Assembly (NCBI GenBank): GCA_031418715.1
Contig: JANOJL010000067.1
Coordinates: 1-64,000 of the forward strand
DNA length: 64,000 nt
Origin: JANMDU01 sp031418715
GTDB taxonomy: Bacteria > Pseudomonadota > Gammaproteobacteria > Burkholderiales > Burkholderiaceae_C
Direction of reading: 5' to 3'
Part shown: positions 1 through 8,317 of the stretch, piece by piece
How the letters are laid out: each line of letters opens with the position of its first letter
Numbering within the stretch: the stretch's first letter is position 1
Notes under the pieces: model-generated
Databases searched by the model: none
The model's input: the letters and a program-made list of their open reading frames with translations, nothing else
Told to the model about the DNA's origin: nothing
Made by a program: the position numbers and the translations under genes

Positions 1-249
1 CTACTATGCCCGCTGTGCGGCGGGCTAATGCGAATCATCGCGTTCATCACGCACAGCGTCGATATCCGGCAAATGCTTGATCACATCGGGGTGCAGTCTG
101 AGCCGCCAAACATCGCACCAGCGCGTGGACCGCCGATGTGGGAGGACTTTGATGCGCAGAGGGGTGAGGGTACCCAAGTCGAACCAGACTGGGATCTGGC
201 GGCGCAACCGGCACCAGACTACGCGGTCGATCAGCGCATCAGTGGGTGA
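1..249 (+). CDS. IS91-family transposase, C-terminal fragment (5' end outside window)
   Basis: Reading frame 1 is open from the first base and ends with TGA at 247-249. It begins with a Cys-rich CPLCGG motif, followed by MRIIAFI and a proline-rich tail containing APARGPP and ending in DYAVDQRI. From memory this matches the C-terminus of IS91/IS801-type rolling-circle transposases, which end in a CPxCGG knuckle followed by a tail of this kind. The Tyr catalytic domain would lie off the left edge, so it is not possible to say whether the element is intact. It abuts a conserved housekeeping block (gpsA-secB), so it is probably a separate insertion or its remnant. Confidence 0.72.
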   Translation, partial: LLCPLCGGLMRIIAFITHSVDIRQMLDHIGVQSEPPNIAPARGPPMWEDFDAQRGEGTQVEPDWDLAAQPAPDYAVDQRISG

Positions 250-482
250 TGGATGCAAGCAGTGATCCAAGGCGGCGTCTCAGACACGCTGCGGGGCGGG
301 GCTACGCGTGCGCCAGACGAGAAGACATTTTGCGCTCAACGAACCCACAATTTAAGCGCCGTCACCGGCCAAGTTACACAAATCAATGCCCGCGCCTGCC
401 TCAAACCCGTGCCATGCTTGATCTTATGAGGTTGAATTTCCTATCCGTTTCACAGCAGCATCAAAATGGCTGAAAACCAGTT
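250..482. other. Non-coding stretch between transposase fragment and gpsA
   Basis: No convincing gene is present. The short open frames here have no recognisable protein content. This stretch may include the terminal sequence of the IS91-type element; an AT-rich segment around 428-450 (AGGTTGAATTTCCTATCC) is the best candidate for part of an element end, but no target or end sequence could be confirmed. Confidence 0.4.
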
Positions 483-1487
483 CTAGACTTCTCGCCCCGA
501 CTCGCGCCCCATCAGCAGCGCCACCGCCTGCTTCGCATCAATTTTCCCAGCCAGCAGTGCCACTACGCATTGCGTGATTGGCATCTCTATATTTAAGCTT
601 TGCGCACGCGCGAGCACGGCTGATGCGCAGCGTGCGCCTTCGGCCACATGGCCGAGCGATGCGGTAGCTTGCGCGAGGCTCTGACCTTGCGCGAGCAGCA
701 GCCCGACTTTTCGATTGCGGCTCAAATCGCCGGTGGCGGTGAGTACCAAATCGCCTAAACCAGACAAGCCCATGAATGTCTCAGCTTGCGCGCCGAGCGC
801 TAAACCCAGGCGTGTCATCTCAGCCAAACCGCGTGTGATCAGTGCGGCGCGGGCGTTCAAGCCCAGTTGCAAACCATCGCACAAACCGGTGGCAATGGCG
901 AGTACATTTTTCACCGCGCCACCGACCTCCACGCCGATCACATCGCTGCTTTCATAGACCCGCAATCGCTCGCTGTGAAACGCTGCCACCAACGCTTGTG
1001 TCACTGCCTGATGAGAGCTGGCCGCCACCAAAGCCGTCGGCTGGCCGAGAGCGACCTCCTGCGCAAAGCTCGGTCCGCTGAGCACGCCCAGCTTTCGATT
1101 CGCGATGGATTCTGGCGCGTTCTGGGCAGCAATTTCGTGACCGAGCAACCCGTTTTCATTAAAACCTTTGCACAGCCATGCCATTGGTAAGCTGACGCTG
1201 CTGAGCTCTTGCAGGCTTTGAGCCAGCCCCGCCATCGGGGTGGCAATGATGATGAGATCAGCTTGATCAGCGTTCCAGAGAGAGGCAGTCCGCGCATCGC
1301 CAGCGCTGATCTGCAAAGTTTCAGGAAAACCGTGGCCGGGCAAGTAAAGCGAATTACAGCGCTCTTGCTGCATTTGGAGAGTCTGGGCCACATCCCGAGC
1401 CAATAAGCACACAGAGTGCCCTGCGCGGGCGGCGGAAATGCTCAGAGCCGTACCCCAAGCCCCTGCGCCAACCACTATCAATTTCAT
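483..1487 (-). CDS. gpsA: Glycerol-3-phosphate dehydrogenase [NAD(P)+]
   Basis: Cytosolic enzyme that reduces dihydroxyacetone phosphate to sn-glycerol 3-phosphate for phospholipid synthesis. The N-terminus carries the Rossmann loop GAGAWGTA at residues 7-14, then the LSGPSFA motif and the VGGAVKNVLAIA segment with the catalytic lysine. The length of 334 residues is typical. The start is placed at the ATG encoding MKLIVVGAG; a longer frame adds 18 residues that are merely the translation of a dispersed repeat (1475-1533) overlapping the start codon. secB lies just upstream on the same strand, a common pairing in proteobacteria. Confidence 0.96.
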   Translation of the reverse strand: MKLIVVGAGAWGTALSISAARAGHSVCLLARDVAQTLQMQQERCNSLYLPGHGFPETLQISAGDARTASLWNADQADLIIIATPMAGLAQSLQELSSVSLPMAWLCKGFNENGLLGHEIAAQNAPESIANRKLGVLSGPSFAQEVALGQPTALVAASSHQAVTQALVAAFHSERLRVYESSDVIGVEVGGAVKNVLAIATGLCDGLQLGLNARAALITRGLAEMTRLGLALGAQAETFMGLSGLGDLVLTATGDLSRNRKVGLLLAQGQSLAQATASLGHVAEGARCASAVLARAQSLNIEMPITQCVVALLAGKIDAKQAVALLMGRESGREV

Positions 1488-1533
1488 AGCATTCTGCGCA
1501 GGTTTTATAACGGGTAGAGGCCTAAATGGCTTA
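1475..1533 (+). repeat. Dispersed ~55-bp repeat, copy 1 (overlaps gpsA start)
   Basis: Core TTTATAACGGGTAGAGGCC preceded by ATTTCATAGC and followed by AAATGGCTTA. The complement of its left end (AAATTGATAGT) supplies codons 2-5 of gpsA (MKLIV) and the start ATG. Strand is given as the direction in which the core reads ATAACGG. Confidence 0.8.
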
Positions 1534-1556
1534 GAAACCAAGCCTCAGGCGCGCAA

Positions 1557-2030
1557 TTAGGCTGCCGCTTGCTCAGCCTGCTGTGCCTCATACATCGCCT
1601 GGAAATTGATCTCAGCCAAATGCACTGGCGGAAAGCCCGCACGGGTGATGATGTCGGCCACGCTAGCGCGAAGATATGGATACACGATTTGCGGGCAAGC
1701 AATGCCAAGCACCGGGCCCATCTGCTCTTGTGGCAGGTTGCGAATTTCAAAGATGCCAGCCTGCTTGGCTTCCACCAAAAACACGGTTTTGTCTTGGATC
1801 TTGGTCGTCACCGTTGCCGTCACCGACACTTCAAACACGCCTTCAGCAGCTGGCACAGCCTCCACGCCGAGCTGGATGTCCACAGCAGGTTGCTCCGTCT
1901 CCAGCAAGATCGCAGGCGAATTGGGTTGCTCCAGCGACATGTCTTTCAAATAGACACGCTGAATTTGGAAAACAGGGGCAGCATCCGCAGCAACAGCGCC
2001 TTGGACATCGGTGACTTGGTTCTCAGCCAT
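1557..2030 (-). CDS. secB: Protein-export chaperone SecB
   Basis: Cytosolic tetrameric chaperone that keeps preproteins unfolded and delivers them to SecA. The 157-residue product has the SecB order: an acidic N-terminus (MAENQ), FQIQRVYLKDMSLE near residues 20-33, then an IACPQIVYPYLR segment and VHLAEINF near the C-terminus. The start is at the ATG of MAENQVTDVQ; an upstream in-frame extension is low-complexity. It lies between gpsA and a terminator that closes the grxC-rhodanese unit, so it probably has its own promoter in 2031-2064. Confidence 0.96.
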   Translation of the reverse strand: MAENQVTDVQGAVAADAAPVFQIQRVYLKDMSLEQPNSPAILLETEQPAVDIQLGVEAVPAAEGVFEVSVTATVTTKIQDKTVFLVEAKQAGIFEIRNLPQEQMGPVLGIACPQIVYPYLRASVADIITRAGFPPVHLAEINFQAMYEAQQAEQAAA

Positions 2031-2057
2031 GGTGAAATTCTTTCGATAAGGGAAACA

Positions 2058-2083
2058 AAACAAAGCCCGCTGGCTGCGGGCTA
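2058..2083 (-). terminator. Rho-independent terminator of the rhodanese-grxC unit
   Basis: On the minus strand AGCCCGC-AGCCA-GCGGGCT forms a 7-bp stem with a 5-nt loop, followed by TTGTTTTGTTT. It lies downstream of grxC (ends 2126) and just upstream of secB. Confidence 0.8.
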
Positions 2084-2125
2084 GCCGTGATTATCGCAGA
2101 GGGTTGAGTCGGGTTTTGTGATGAC

Positions 2126-2386
2126 TCAAGCGGCTTGCAACAGCGCAATCAGCCCGCCCTTGCCATCCAGCGCAATCAACTCATCGCAGCCGCCGACATG
2201 CGTCTGGCCAATGAAAATCTGCGGTACGGTGCGACGGCCCGTGATCTGCATCATGTGATCGCGCTGCACCGGATCGGTGTCAATACGAATCTCTTCAATC
2301 GTCTCCACACCCTTGGCCTTGAGCACCTGCTTAGCGCGGATGCAGAATGGGCAGACAGCGGTGGTGTACATCTTCACGGCTTGCAT
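2126..2386 (-). CDS. grxC: Glutaredoxin 3
   Basis: Small thiol-disulfide oxidoreductase of 86 residues, using glutathione as reductant in the cytosol. The active site CPFC lies near residues 12-15 after MYTTAV; TVPQIFI gives the cis-Pro of the thioredoxin fold, and HVGGCDEL the glutathione-binding loop. The ATG at 2386 was chosen because a purine-rich GAGAAAGAG precedes it by about 8 nt; the longer frame needs a TTG. It follows a membrane-anchored rhodanese by 28 bp and ends before a terminator, so the two form one unit. Confidence 0.93.
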   Translation of the reverse strand: MQAVKMYTTAVCPFCIRAKQVLKAKGVETIEEIRIDTDPVQRDHMMQITGRRTVPQIFIGQTHVGGCDELIALDGKGGLIALLQAA

Positions 2387-2414
2387 GACAAATCTCTTTC
2401 TCAATCAACAATCT

Positions 2415-2831
2415 TCAGGTTTTTTGCAGCGGTAAACCTGCTTCGCGCCAAGCTTTCAGGCCACCCGCGAGAGCTTGCACATTGGCATAACCCAGTTTTT
2501 TCACAGCTGCCACCGAGCGTGCAGCGCGCGGGCCAGCGGGGCAGACCAAAATAATCGGCAACGCTTTGTTTTTCACAGTTGCCTCCATCTTGGTGGTGAT
2601 GTCAGCCGCTGGTAGATTTTTCGAGCCAGCAATATGAGAGCCCGCATATTCAGCCGGATCACTCACATCCACCACCACCGCTTTTTCGCGGTTCATCAGC
2701 TGTACTGCGCCGTTCGCGTTCAGAGTACCCGTGCCGCCGAGCGAGCCGCCCTTGATGGCCGGCCAAAGCAGCATTCCAGCCGAGCCAATCGCCACAGCTA
2801 ACAACGTCCAGTTGTCGATCAAAAAATTCAT
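2415..2831 (-). CDS. Membrane-anchored rhodanese-like domain protein
   Basis: Single-domain sulfurtransferase-like protein of 138 residues. One N-terminal membrane segment (about residues 7-25) is followed by a rhodanese fold: VVVDVSDPAEYAGSHIAGSKNLP near residue 55, then the loop VCPAGPRAARS with the presumed persulfide Cys near residue 98, and LAGGLKAW near the end. The anchor places the domain at the inner membrane. It heads a two-gene unit with grxC, which suggests a thiol or redox role, but the substrate cannot be read from sequence. Confidence 0.88.
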   Translation of the reverse strand: MNFLIDNWTLLAVAIGSAGMLLWPAIKGGSLGGTGTLNANGAVQLMNREKAVVVDVSDPAEYAGSHIAGSKNLPAADITTKMEATVKNKALPIILVCPAGPRAARSVAAVKKLGYANVQALAGGLKAWREAGLPLQKT

Positions 2832-2934
2832 GTCAAACCCAATTCGTAACTAAAACCAAAGACGCATTTTAGAATGTTGTGCTGCGCATTGCCAAAGCAA
2901 GCCTTTTTATTCACTCTTTCTACACCGGACACCC

Positions 2935-3678
2935 ATGTACAAACTCGTGCTCATCCGCCACGGCGAATCCAGCTGGAATCTCGAAAATCGCTTTACAGGC
3001 TGGGTCGATGTTGACCTCACTGACACAGGCATTCAACAAGCCAAAACGGCTGGCCAGCTCCTCAAAACTGGGGGTTATGAGTTTGACGTGGCCTACACCA
3101 GCGTTTTAAAACGCGCCATCCGCACCCTCTGGCTGGCTCTGGATGAGATGGATCGCACTTGGTTACCGGTCATGAAACACTGGCGCTTGAATGAGCGCCA
3201 TTACGGCGCTTTGCAGGGTTTGAACAAAGCCGAGACCGCCAAAAAATTCGGCGACGAGCAAGTGCTCATTTGGCGCAGAAGCTACGACACGCCGCCACCT
3301 GCATTGGAGGCCAACGATCCGCGCAGCGAGCGAAGCGATATCCGCTATGCCAAACTCAAACCCCAAGACATTCCACTCACCGAATGCCTGAAAGACACCG
3401 TGGAGCGCGTGATCCCCTTCTGGAATGAATCTATGGCACCTGCCATCAAAGCGGGCAAGCGCATCGTCGTGGCTGCACATGGCAACTCGATTCGCGCCTT
3501 GGTCAAGTATCTGGATGGCATTTCTGACAGCGATATCGTGGGGGTGAATATTCCCAATGGCATCCCGCTTGTCTATGAGCTGGATGCGAACTTGAAGCCT
3601 ATTCGCCACTACTACTTAGGCGATGCGCAAGCAGCGGCCAAGGCGGCCGCTTCAGTGGCAGCCCAAGGCAAGGCTTGA
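2935..3678 (+). CDS. gpmA: 2,3-bisphosphoglycerate-dependent phosphoglycerate mutase
   Basis: Glycolytic enzyme interconverting 3- and 2-phosphoglycerate. The RHGESSWN motif at residues 8-15 carries the phosphorylated His. NRFTGWVDVDLT, LNERHYGALQGLNK and AAHGNSIRALVK follow in the order expected for the dPGM family, including the second catalytic His. The 247-residue length is normal. An Ala/Lys-rich tail of about 15 residues (AAAKAAASVAAQ) follows the core and is probably disordered. ctpA and thiF follow on the same strand. Confidence 0.96.
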   Translation: MYKLVLIRHGESSWNLENRFTGWVDVDLTDTGIQQAKTAGQLLKTGGYEFDVAYTSVLKRAIRTLWLALDEMDRTWLPVMKHWRLNERHYGALQGLNKAETAKKFGDEQVLIWRRSYDTPPPALEANDPRSERSDIRYAKLKPQDIPLTECLKDTVERVIPFWNESMAPAIKAGKRIVVAAHGNSIRALVKYLDGISDSDIVGVNIPNGIPLVYELDANLKPIRHYYLGDAQAAAKAAASVAAQGKA

Positions 3679-3838
3679 TCGGGGTTTTGCTACGAAGCGT
3701 TAAGGCAAGTGGCATCTATCGGTAAAACCCTGCTCAGAATGCAGGAACTGACGCGTAAAAACCGCCTCAAAGGTGTATATTTCTCCACTAATGCGCCTCT
3801 ATGGTGAGGCGCGTAGCAGTGGGCAGGCATTGACCGTC

Positions 3839-5305
3839 ATGAATTCAAAACTCAAAGTCGCAGGTTGGATCAGCATGGGCGCTCTCGCGGGCGCTCTCAC
3901 AACAATTTCTTTGCAATCGGTGGCGCAACGCGCTCTCGCCCCGTTGCCGCTAGAAGAATTGCAACAGTTGGCGGCTGTCTTTGGCATGATCAAATCCGAT
4001 TACGTCGAACCCGTTGATGAGAAAAAACTCATCACCGAAGCCATCTCCGGCATGGTCACCAGCCTCGATCCTCACAGCCAGTATTTCGACAAAAAATCCT
4101 TTAAAGAATTTCGAGAAGGCACCAGTGGCAAATTCGTCGGTGTGGGTATTGAGATTGCACAAGAAGAAGGCTTGGTGAAAGTCGTCTCTCCGATCGAAGG
4201 CTCGCCCGCATTTCGCGCTGGCTTGAAGCCCAACGATATGATCACCAAGATTGACGACACCGCCGTTAAAGGCCTGCCTCTGAATGAAGCCGTCAAGCGA
4301 ATGCGAGGCGAGCCCAACACCAAAGTCATCCTCACGATCTTTCGCCGCGAGGAAAACAACCGGACCTTCAGCGTGACCATCACGCGCGAGGAAATTCGCA
4401 CCCAATCCGTGCGCAGCAAAAATATTGAGCCTGGCTACGCTTGGCTGCGCGTGAGCCAATTCCAAGAGCGCACCACCGATGATTTCGCGCGTAAACTGGA
4501 AGAAATTTACCGCGCTGACAACAACCTCAAAGGTCTCGTGCTCGATCTGCGCAACGATCCGGGTGGTTTGCTCGATGCTGCGGTGGCCATCTCTGCTGCC
4601 TTCTTGCCTGATAACGTCACTGTTGTGTCCACCAACGGTCAACTCGCTGAAAGCAAGTTCACCTACAAGGCTTCACCCGAGTTTTACCGCCGTGGCGGTG
4701 CCGATCCCGTCAAACGCCTGACCGACAACACACGCGGTATCTACAAAACCTTGCCCGTCGTCGTGCTCGTCAACGAAGGCTCAGCTTCAGCCAGTGAGAT
4801 CGTTGCAGGCGCATTGCAAGACCATGGCCGCGCCAAGATCATGGGCAGCCAAACCTTCGGCAAAGGCAGTGTGCAAGTGATCCGCCCCCTCGGGCCCGAC
4901 ACCGGTTTGAAGCTCACCACTTCGCGCTACTACACCCCAAAAGGCAACTCCATCCAGGCCAAAGGTATCGTGCCCGATATCATGGTGGACGAAACCGCTG
5001 AAGGCAATCTCTTTGCCGCGCTGCGCACCCGCGAGGCCGACTTGACCAAACACTTAGAAGACAAAAACGATCCCGCTTCCGCCGAAAAAGCCAAGGCTGC
5101 AGAAAAAGAGCGCGAGAAAGACCGCGAAGAAGCCCGCAAGCGCTTGGAAGAGTTCAACAAAAAACCAGAAGCCGAGCGCCGCATCCCAGAGTTTGGTTCC
5201 GACAAAGATTTCCAGCTCCAGCAAGCCATCAATCAGCTCAAAGGCCGCGATGTGCTCATCAGCAAAACACTCACAGCTCGCAAAGATATACCGAAAGAGC
5301 AGTGA
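3839..5305 (+). CDS. S41 family C-terminal processing peptidase
   Basis: Periplasmic serine protease of the CtpA/Prc class, 488 residues. A signal anchor (VAGWISMGALAGALTTISL) lies at the N-terminus. A PDZ domain follows at about residues 95-180 (FVGVGIEIAQEEG...MRGEP), then the S41 catalytic core with GSASASEIVAGAL (Ser) and TFGKGSVQ (Lys of the Ser/Lys dyad). The last 90 residues are Lys/Glu-rich and probably helical. The start at the ATG of MNSKLKV was preferred over an upstream GTG that would add 22 residues before the signal anchor. A terminator follows at 5326-5347. Confidence 0.92.
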   Translation: MNSKLKVAGWISMGALAGALTTISLQSVAQRALAPLPLEELQQLAAVFGMIKSDYVEPVDEKKLITEAISGMVTSLDPHSQYFDKKSFKEFREGTSGKFVGVGIEIAQEEGLVKVVSPIEGSPAFRAGLKPNDMITKIDDTAVKGLPLNEAVKRMRGEPNTKVILTIFRREENNRTFSVTITREEIRTQSVRSKNIEPGYAWLRVSQFQERTTDDFARKLEEIYRADNNLKGLVLDLRNDPGGLLDAAVAISAAFLPDNVTVVSTNGQLAESKFTYKASPEFYRRGGADPVKRLTDNTRGIYKTLPVVVLVNEGSASASEIVAGALQDHGRAKIMGSQTFGKGSVQVIRPLGPDTGLKLTTSRYYTPKGNSIQAKGIVPDIMVDETAEGNLFAALRTREADLTKHLEDKNDPASAEKAKAAEKEREKDREEARKRLEEFNKKPEAERRIPEFGSDKDFQLQQAINQLKGRDVLISKTLTARKDIPKEQ

Positions 5306-5325
5306 TGCTCTGCCTCCTCTCTCAC

Positions 5326-5347
5326 AAGCCCGGTTCGCCGGGCTTTT
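5326..5347 (+). terminator. Rho-independent terminator after the S41 peptidase gene
   Basis: AAGCCCGG-TTCG-CCGGGCTT: a GC stem with a stable TTCG tetraloop, followed by a short T run. It is about 20 bp downstream of the stop and 37 bp before the next start. Confidence 0.85.
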
Positions 5348-5383
5348 GTATTTAAGCACCCTACTTTTGCGTATCATTGCCCC

Positions 5384-6142
5384 ATGACAGACGACCAATT
5401 GCTTCGCTACTCTCGCCACATCCTGCTGAATGAAGTAGGCGTAGAGGGTCAAGAAAAAATTCTTAGATCGCATGTCTTGGTGATTGGCGCAGGCGGCCTA
5501 GGTTCGCCCGTGGCTTTGTATTTAGGCACAGCGGGTGTAGGGCAAATCACCATCGTGGACAACGATGTGGTGGACATGACCAATCTGCAACGCCAAATTG
5601 CTCACAATCAAGCCAGAGTCGGCATGAATAAAGCGATAAGCGCTCATGAATCAATAGCGGCTATCAACCCTGAAGTACGCGTCAATTGCGTCACAGAGCG
5701 CGCTGACGAGGCACTACTCGACACACTCGTGGAGCGAGCCGATGTCGTGATCGATTGCTGCGACAACTTCGCCACGCGCCATGCAGTGAACGCCGCTTGC
5801 GTCAAACACCACAAGCCGTTGGTGAGCGGCGCAGCAATCCGATTCGACGGCCAGATCAGCGTGTTTGACATGCGCGAGCCCAGCGCCACGCGCACGTCAC
5901 CCTGCTACGCCTGCGTGTTCCCGCCCGAAGCCACATTCGAAGAAGTACGCTGCGCCACGATGGGCGTGTTTGCGCCGCTGGTGGGCATCATCGGCAGCAT
6001 GCAAGCGGCTGAGGCTTTGAAAATTCTGAGCGGCGCGGGCTCATCGCTGGCAGGGCGTTTGCAGATGCTGGATGGGCGGGCAATGGAATGGAATGAGGTG
6101 CGCGTGCATCGGCAGTTGGCTTGTCCTGTTTGCTCGGGTTGA
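5384..6142 (+). CDS. HesA/MoeB/ThiF family sulfur-carrier adenylyltransferase
   Basis: E1-like enzyme that adenylates the C-terminal Gly of a sulfur-carrier protein (MoaD or ThiS) for molybdopterin or thiamine synthesis. RYSRHILLNEVG opens the protein; GAGGLGSP at about residues 35-42 binds ATP; DNDVVDMTNLQRQ, DCCDNFATR and the structural zinc cysteines CYAC and CPVC follow. The length of 252 residues fits MoeB/ThiF. No carrier gene is adjacent, so MoeB and ThiF cannot be separated by context; the molybdoenzyme 7 kb away is only weak support for MoeB. Confidence 0.9.
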   Translation: MTDDQLLRYSRHILLNEVGVEGQEKILRSHVLVIGAGGLGSPVALYLGTAGVGQITIVDNDVVDMTNLQRQIAHNQARVGMNKAISAHESIAAINPEVRVNCVTERADEALLDTLVERADVVIDCCDNFATRHAVNAACVKHHKPLVSGAAIRFDGQISVFDMREPSATRTSPCYACVFPPEATFEEVRCATMGVFAPLVGIIGSMQAAEALKILSGAGSSLAGRLQMLDGRAMEWNEVRVHRQLACPVCSG

Positions 6143-6217
6143 TGTCTTCGCGCTATGGGTCATCTGTGGCCAGTGCTCGGCGATCTTCAAGGTAGCAGAG
6201 AGGCTACAAAATAGATA

Positions 6218-7195
6218 TCAATCTGCAGTGATCTTTGCAGATTTGATCACCTTGCCCCATTTGTCATACTCCGCTTGGGCATAAGCCATCATCTCGCGCG
6301 GGCCGATGAAGTTGGCTTCTGCACCTAGGCTGGTGGCGCGGTCTTTGAAGGTTTGCACGGCCATGATTTTTTGCACTTCTGCCGCGATACGATCCACCGC
6401 CGCTTTGGGCGCTTGCGCATGGGTGTAAAGCGCAAACCAAGCGTCTACTTCATAGCCCTTCAAACCAGCTTCTGCACCCGTGGGCACATTGGGCAAGCTC
6501 GCCAAGCGGCGCGGGCCTGCCACTACCAAAGGCGTGAAACGACCACTCTGAATATGCGGCATGAGCGATGGCGCAGTCGTCACCGTCAGATCGATCTGGC
6601 TGGCCAGTAAATCGGTAATCGTGGGGCCGGAGCCGCGATAAGGGATGTGCGTGATAAATGTGCCACTGATTTGCTTGAACAGCTCGGTGGCGATATGTTG
6701 CACGCTGCCATTGCCGGAGCTGCCGTAATTGAGCTTGCCGGGGTTTTTCTTGGCAAAGGCAATCAACTCTTGCACGGTTTTGATACCTAGATTCGAGCGC
6801 ACGACCATCACTTGCGGCGCCGAGTAAACATTGGCAATGGCCTGCAAATCCTTGAGCGGATCGTAGGGGAGCTTCACGAGATGCGGGCTCATGCAGTGGA
6901 AACCCGAATAAGCCATGAGCAGTGTGTGCCCATCGGGCTTGGCGTTGATCACGACCTGCGCGCCCACTGCGCCATTGCCGCCACCTTTGTTGTCCACCGC
7001 CACAGCCTGGCCGAGTGCTTTACCCAGCGGATCAGAAATGGCGCGAGAGGAAATATCTGCCGTTCCACCGGGGGGCGCGGGCACAACGATGGTGAGCTGG
7101 CGCTCCGGGAAGCTCTGGGCACTCACCCACGGGCTGGCAAGCAGGCTGCCTGCGCCTAAAGCGATGGCATGGCGGCGTCGGATAGAAAGAGTCAT
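6218..7195 (-). CDS. Bug/TctC family tripartite tricarboxylate transporter substrate-binding protein
   Basis: Periplasmic solute-binding protein of 325 residues. A twin-Arg-containing signal (SIRRRHAIALGAGSLLAS) ends near AQSFPER; IVVPAPPGGTADISSR is the carboxylate-binding loop typical of the family, and LNYGSSGNGSVQH and HIPYRGSGPT follow. The start has an AAGGA box 9 nt upstream. No TctA or TctB membrane genes are nearby, as is common for the expanded Bug families of Burkholderiales. It is transcribed divergently from a LysR gene across a 173-bp gap containing a perfect palindrome, so regulation by that LysR protein is likely. The ligand is unknown. Confidence 0.93.
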   Translation of the reverse strand: MTLSIRRRHAIALGAGSLLASPWVSAQSFPERQLTIVVPAPPGGTADISSRAISDPLGKALGQAVAVDNKGGGNGAVGAQVVINAKPDGHTLLMAYSGFHCMSPHLVKLPYDPLKDLQAIANVYSAPQVMVVRSNLGIKTVQELIAFAKKNPGKLNYGSSGNGSVQHIATELFKQISGTFITHIPYRGSGPTITDLLASQIDLTVTTAPSLMPHIQSGRFTPLVVAGPRRLASLPNVPTGAEAGLKGYEVDAWFALYTHAQAPKAAVDRIAAEVQKIMAVQTFKDRATSLGAEANFIGPREMMAYAQAEYDKWGKVIKSAKITAD

Positions 7196-7280
7196 GAAAA
7201 AATCCTTAAAGATTGAAAGCAATGGATCGCATTAAATCGAAAGCGCAGCGCTTTGACACTCCGCAGAATCACCAGTATGG

Positions 7281-7297
7281 CATCGTGAATCACGATG
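7281..7297. promoter_or_regulatory. Palindromic site, candidate LysR operator
   Basis: CATCGTGA-A-TCACGATG: perfect 8-bp arms around one base, with the T-N11-A form recognised by LysR-type regulators. It sits in the divergent intergenic region between the Bug protein gene and the lysR gene, 72 bp before the latter. Confidence 0.65.
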
Positions 7298-7368
7298 GCT
7301 TGCAGCGTATCTCGTGAGAAAATCAGGTCTTTCTATCGCCAACCACGATTTCTCTCCCCTTCTTCGTC

Positions 7369-8292
7369 ATGAAACCCTCCGAGCGCAGCTTTGCGCGCCG
7401 CATTGATCTCACCACGCTACAGCTCTTTGCCGCGGTGTGCGAGCACGGCAGCATTGGCAAGGCGGCGGATAAGGAATTCATCGCAGCTTCCGCAGTGAGC
7501 AAGCGGCTTTCGGATTTGGAGGCGGCGGCTGGCACTGCCCTGCTCTATCGCCATGCACGCGGCGTGAGCCCCACGCCCGCGGGCGAGGCATTTTTGCACC
7601 ATGCGCGATCTGTGCTTTTGAGCTTAGATCGCATGCAAGGCGATCTGGGCGAATATGCTGAAGGCGTGAAAGGTCATGTGCGCATTCACGCAAATATTTC
7701 TGCGATTGTCGAATTTTTACCGGAAGACATTGGCGCGTTTGCCAAGCTGCATTCGCAGATCAAAATTGATTTGCAGGAACATCTGAGCAGCGATGTGATT
7801 CGCGCTGTGCATGACGGCGCAGCAGACGTGGGCATTTGTAATCAGCAAGCTGATTTGCAAGGCTTGCAGCAGCAAATTTATCGGCAGGACAAGCTGATGG
7901 CGGTCTTTCCGCGCAAGCATGTGCTCTCGCGGCGTAAGCAAATTGCCTTTGTGGAGACGCTGGGTTTTGACCATGTGGGTTTACACAGCACAAGCGCTTT
8001 GTATCTCTCGCAGCGCCGCGCTGCCGCCGAGGTGGGCAAGCAACTTCAATTGCGCATTCAAGTGACATCGCTGGATGCCATGTGCCGCATGATTCACAAC
8101 GGGCTGGGCGTGGGCGTGATGCCGGATCGCGCTTTTGAATTGGTGGGCAGCGTAGGCGATTTGATCGCTGTGCCGCTGACAGACGCGTGGGCCGCGCGTG
8201 ACTTGCTGATCGTCGCCCGCGATTTTGATACCTTGCCAGCGCCTGCTAGGCTATTGGTAGAACATTTGATGGCTACTGCGCCAAAATCTTAA
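7369..8292 (+). CDS. LysR family transcriptional regulator
   Basis: DNA-binding regulator of 307 residues. A winged HTH lies at about residues 15-75 (LQLFAAVCEHGSIGKAAD, then SAVSKRLSDLEAAAGT and LLYRHARGVSPTPAG), with a LysR-substrate effector domain at about 95-300. The divergent Bug gene and the palindrome at 7281-7297 point to regulation of that gene and of itself. leuC begins 25 bp downstream on the same strand, so read-through into the leucine genes is possible. The effector is not known. Confidence 0.93.
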   Translation: MKPSERSFARRIDLTTLQLFAAVCEHGSIGKAADKEFIAASAVSKRLSDLEAAAGTALLYRHARGVSPTPAGEAFLHHARSVLLSLDRMQGDLGEYAEGVKGHVRIHANISAIVEFLPEDIGAFAKLHSQIKIDLQEHLSSDVIRAVHDGAADVGICNQQADLQGLQQQIYRQDKLMAVFPRKHVLSRRKQIAFVETLGFDHVGLHSTSALYLSQRRAAAEVGKQLQLRIQVTSLDAMCRMIHNGLGVGVMPDRAFELVGSVGDLIAVPLTDAWAARDLLIVARDFDTLPAPARLLVEHLMATAPKS

Positions 8293-8317
8293 AATGCATA
8301 TTCTTAAGGACATTTAC

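Noticed and set aside
246..473. Open frame of 75 codons after the transposase fragment
   Set aside because: No family features and composition unlike neighbouring genes.
6143..6217. Possible repeat half (AAAATAGATATCAATCTGCA) after the ThiF/MoeB gene
   Set aside because: Too short and lacking the core; not counted as a copy.
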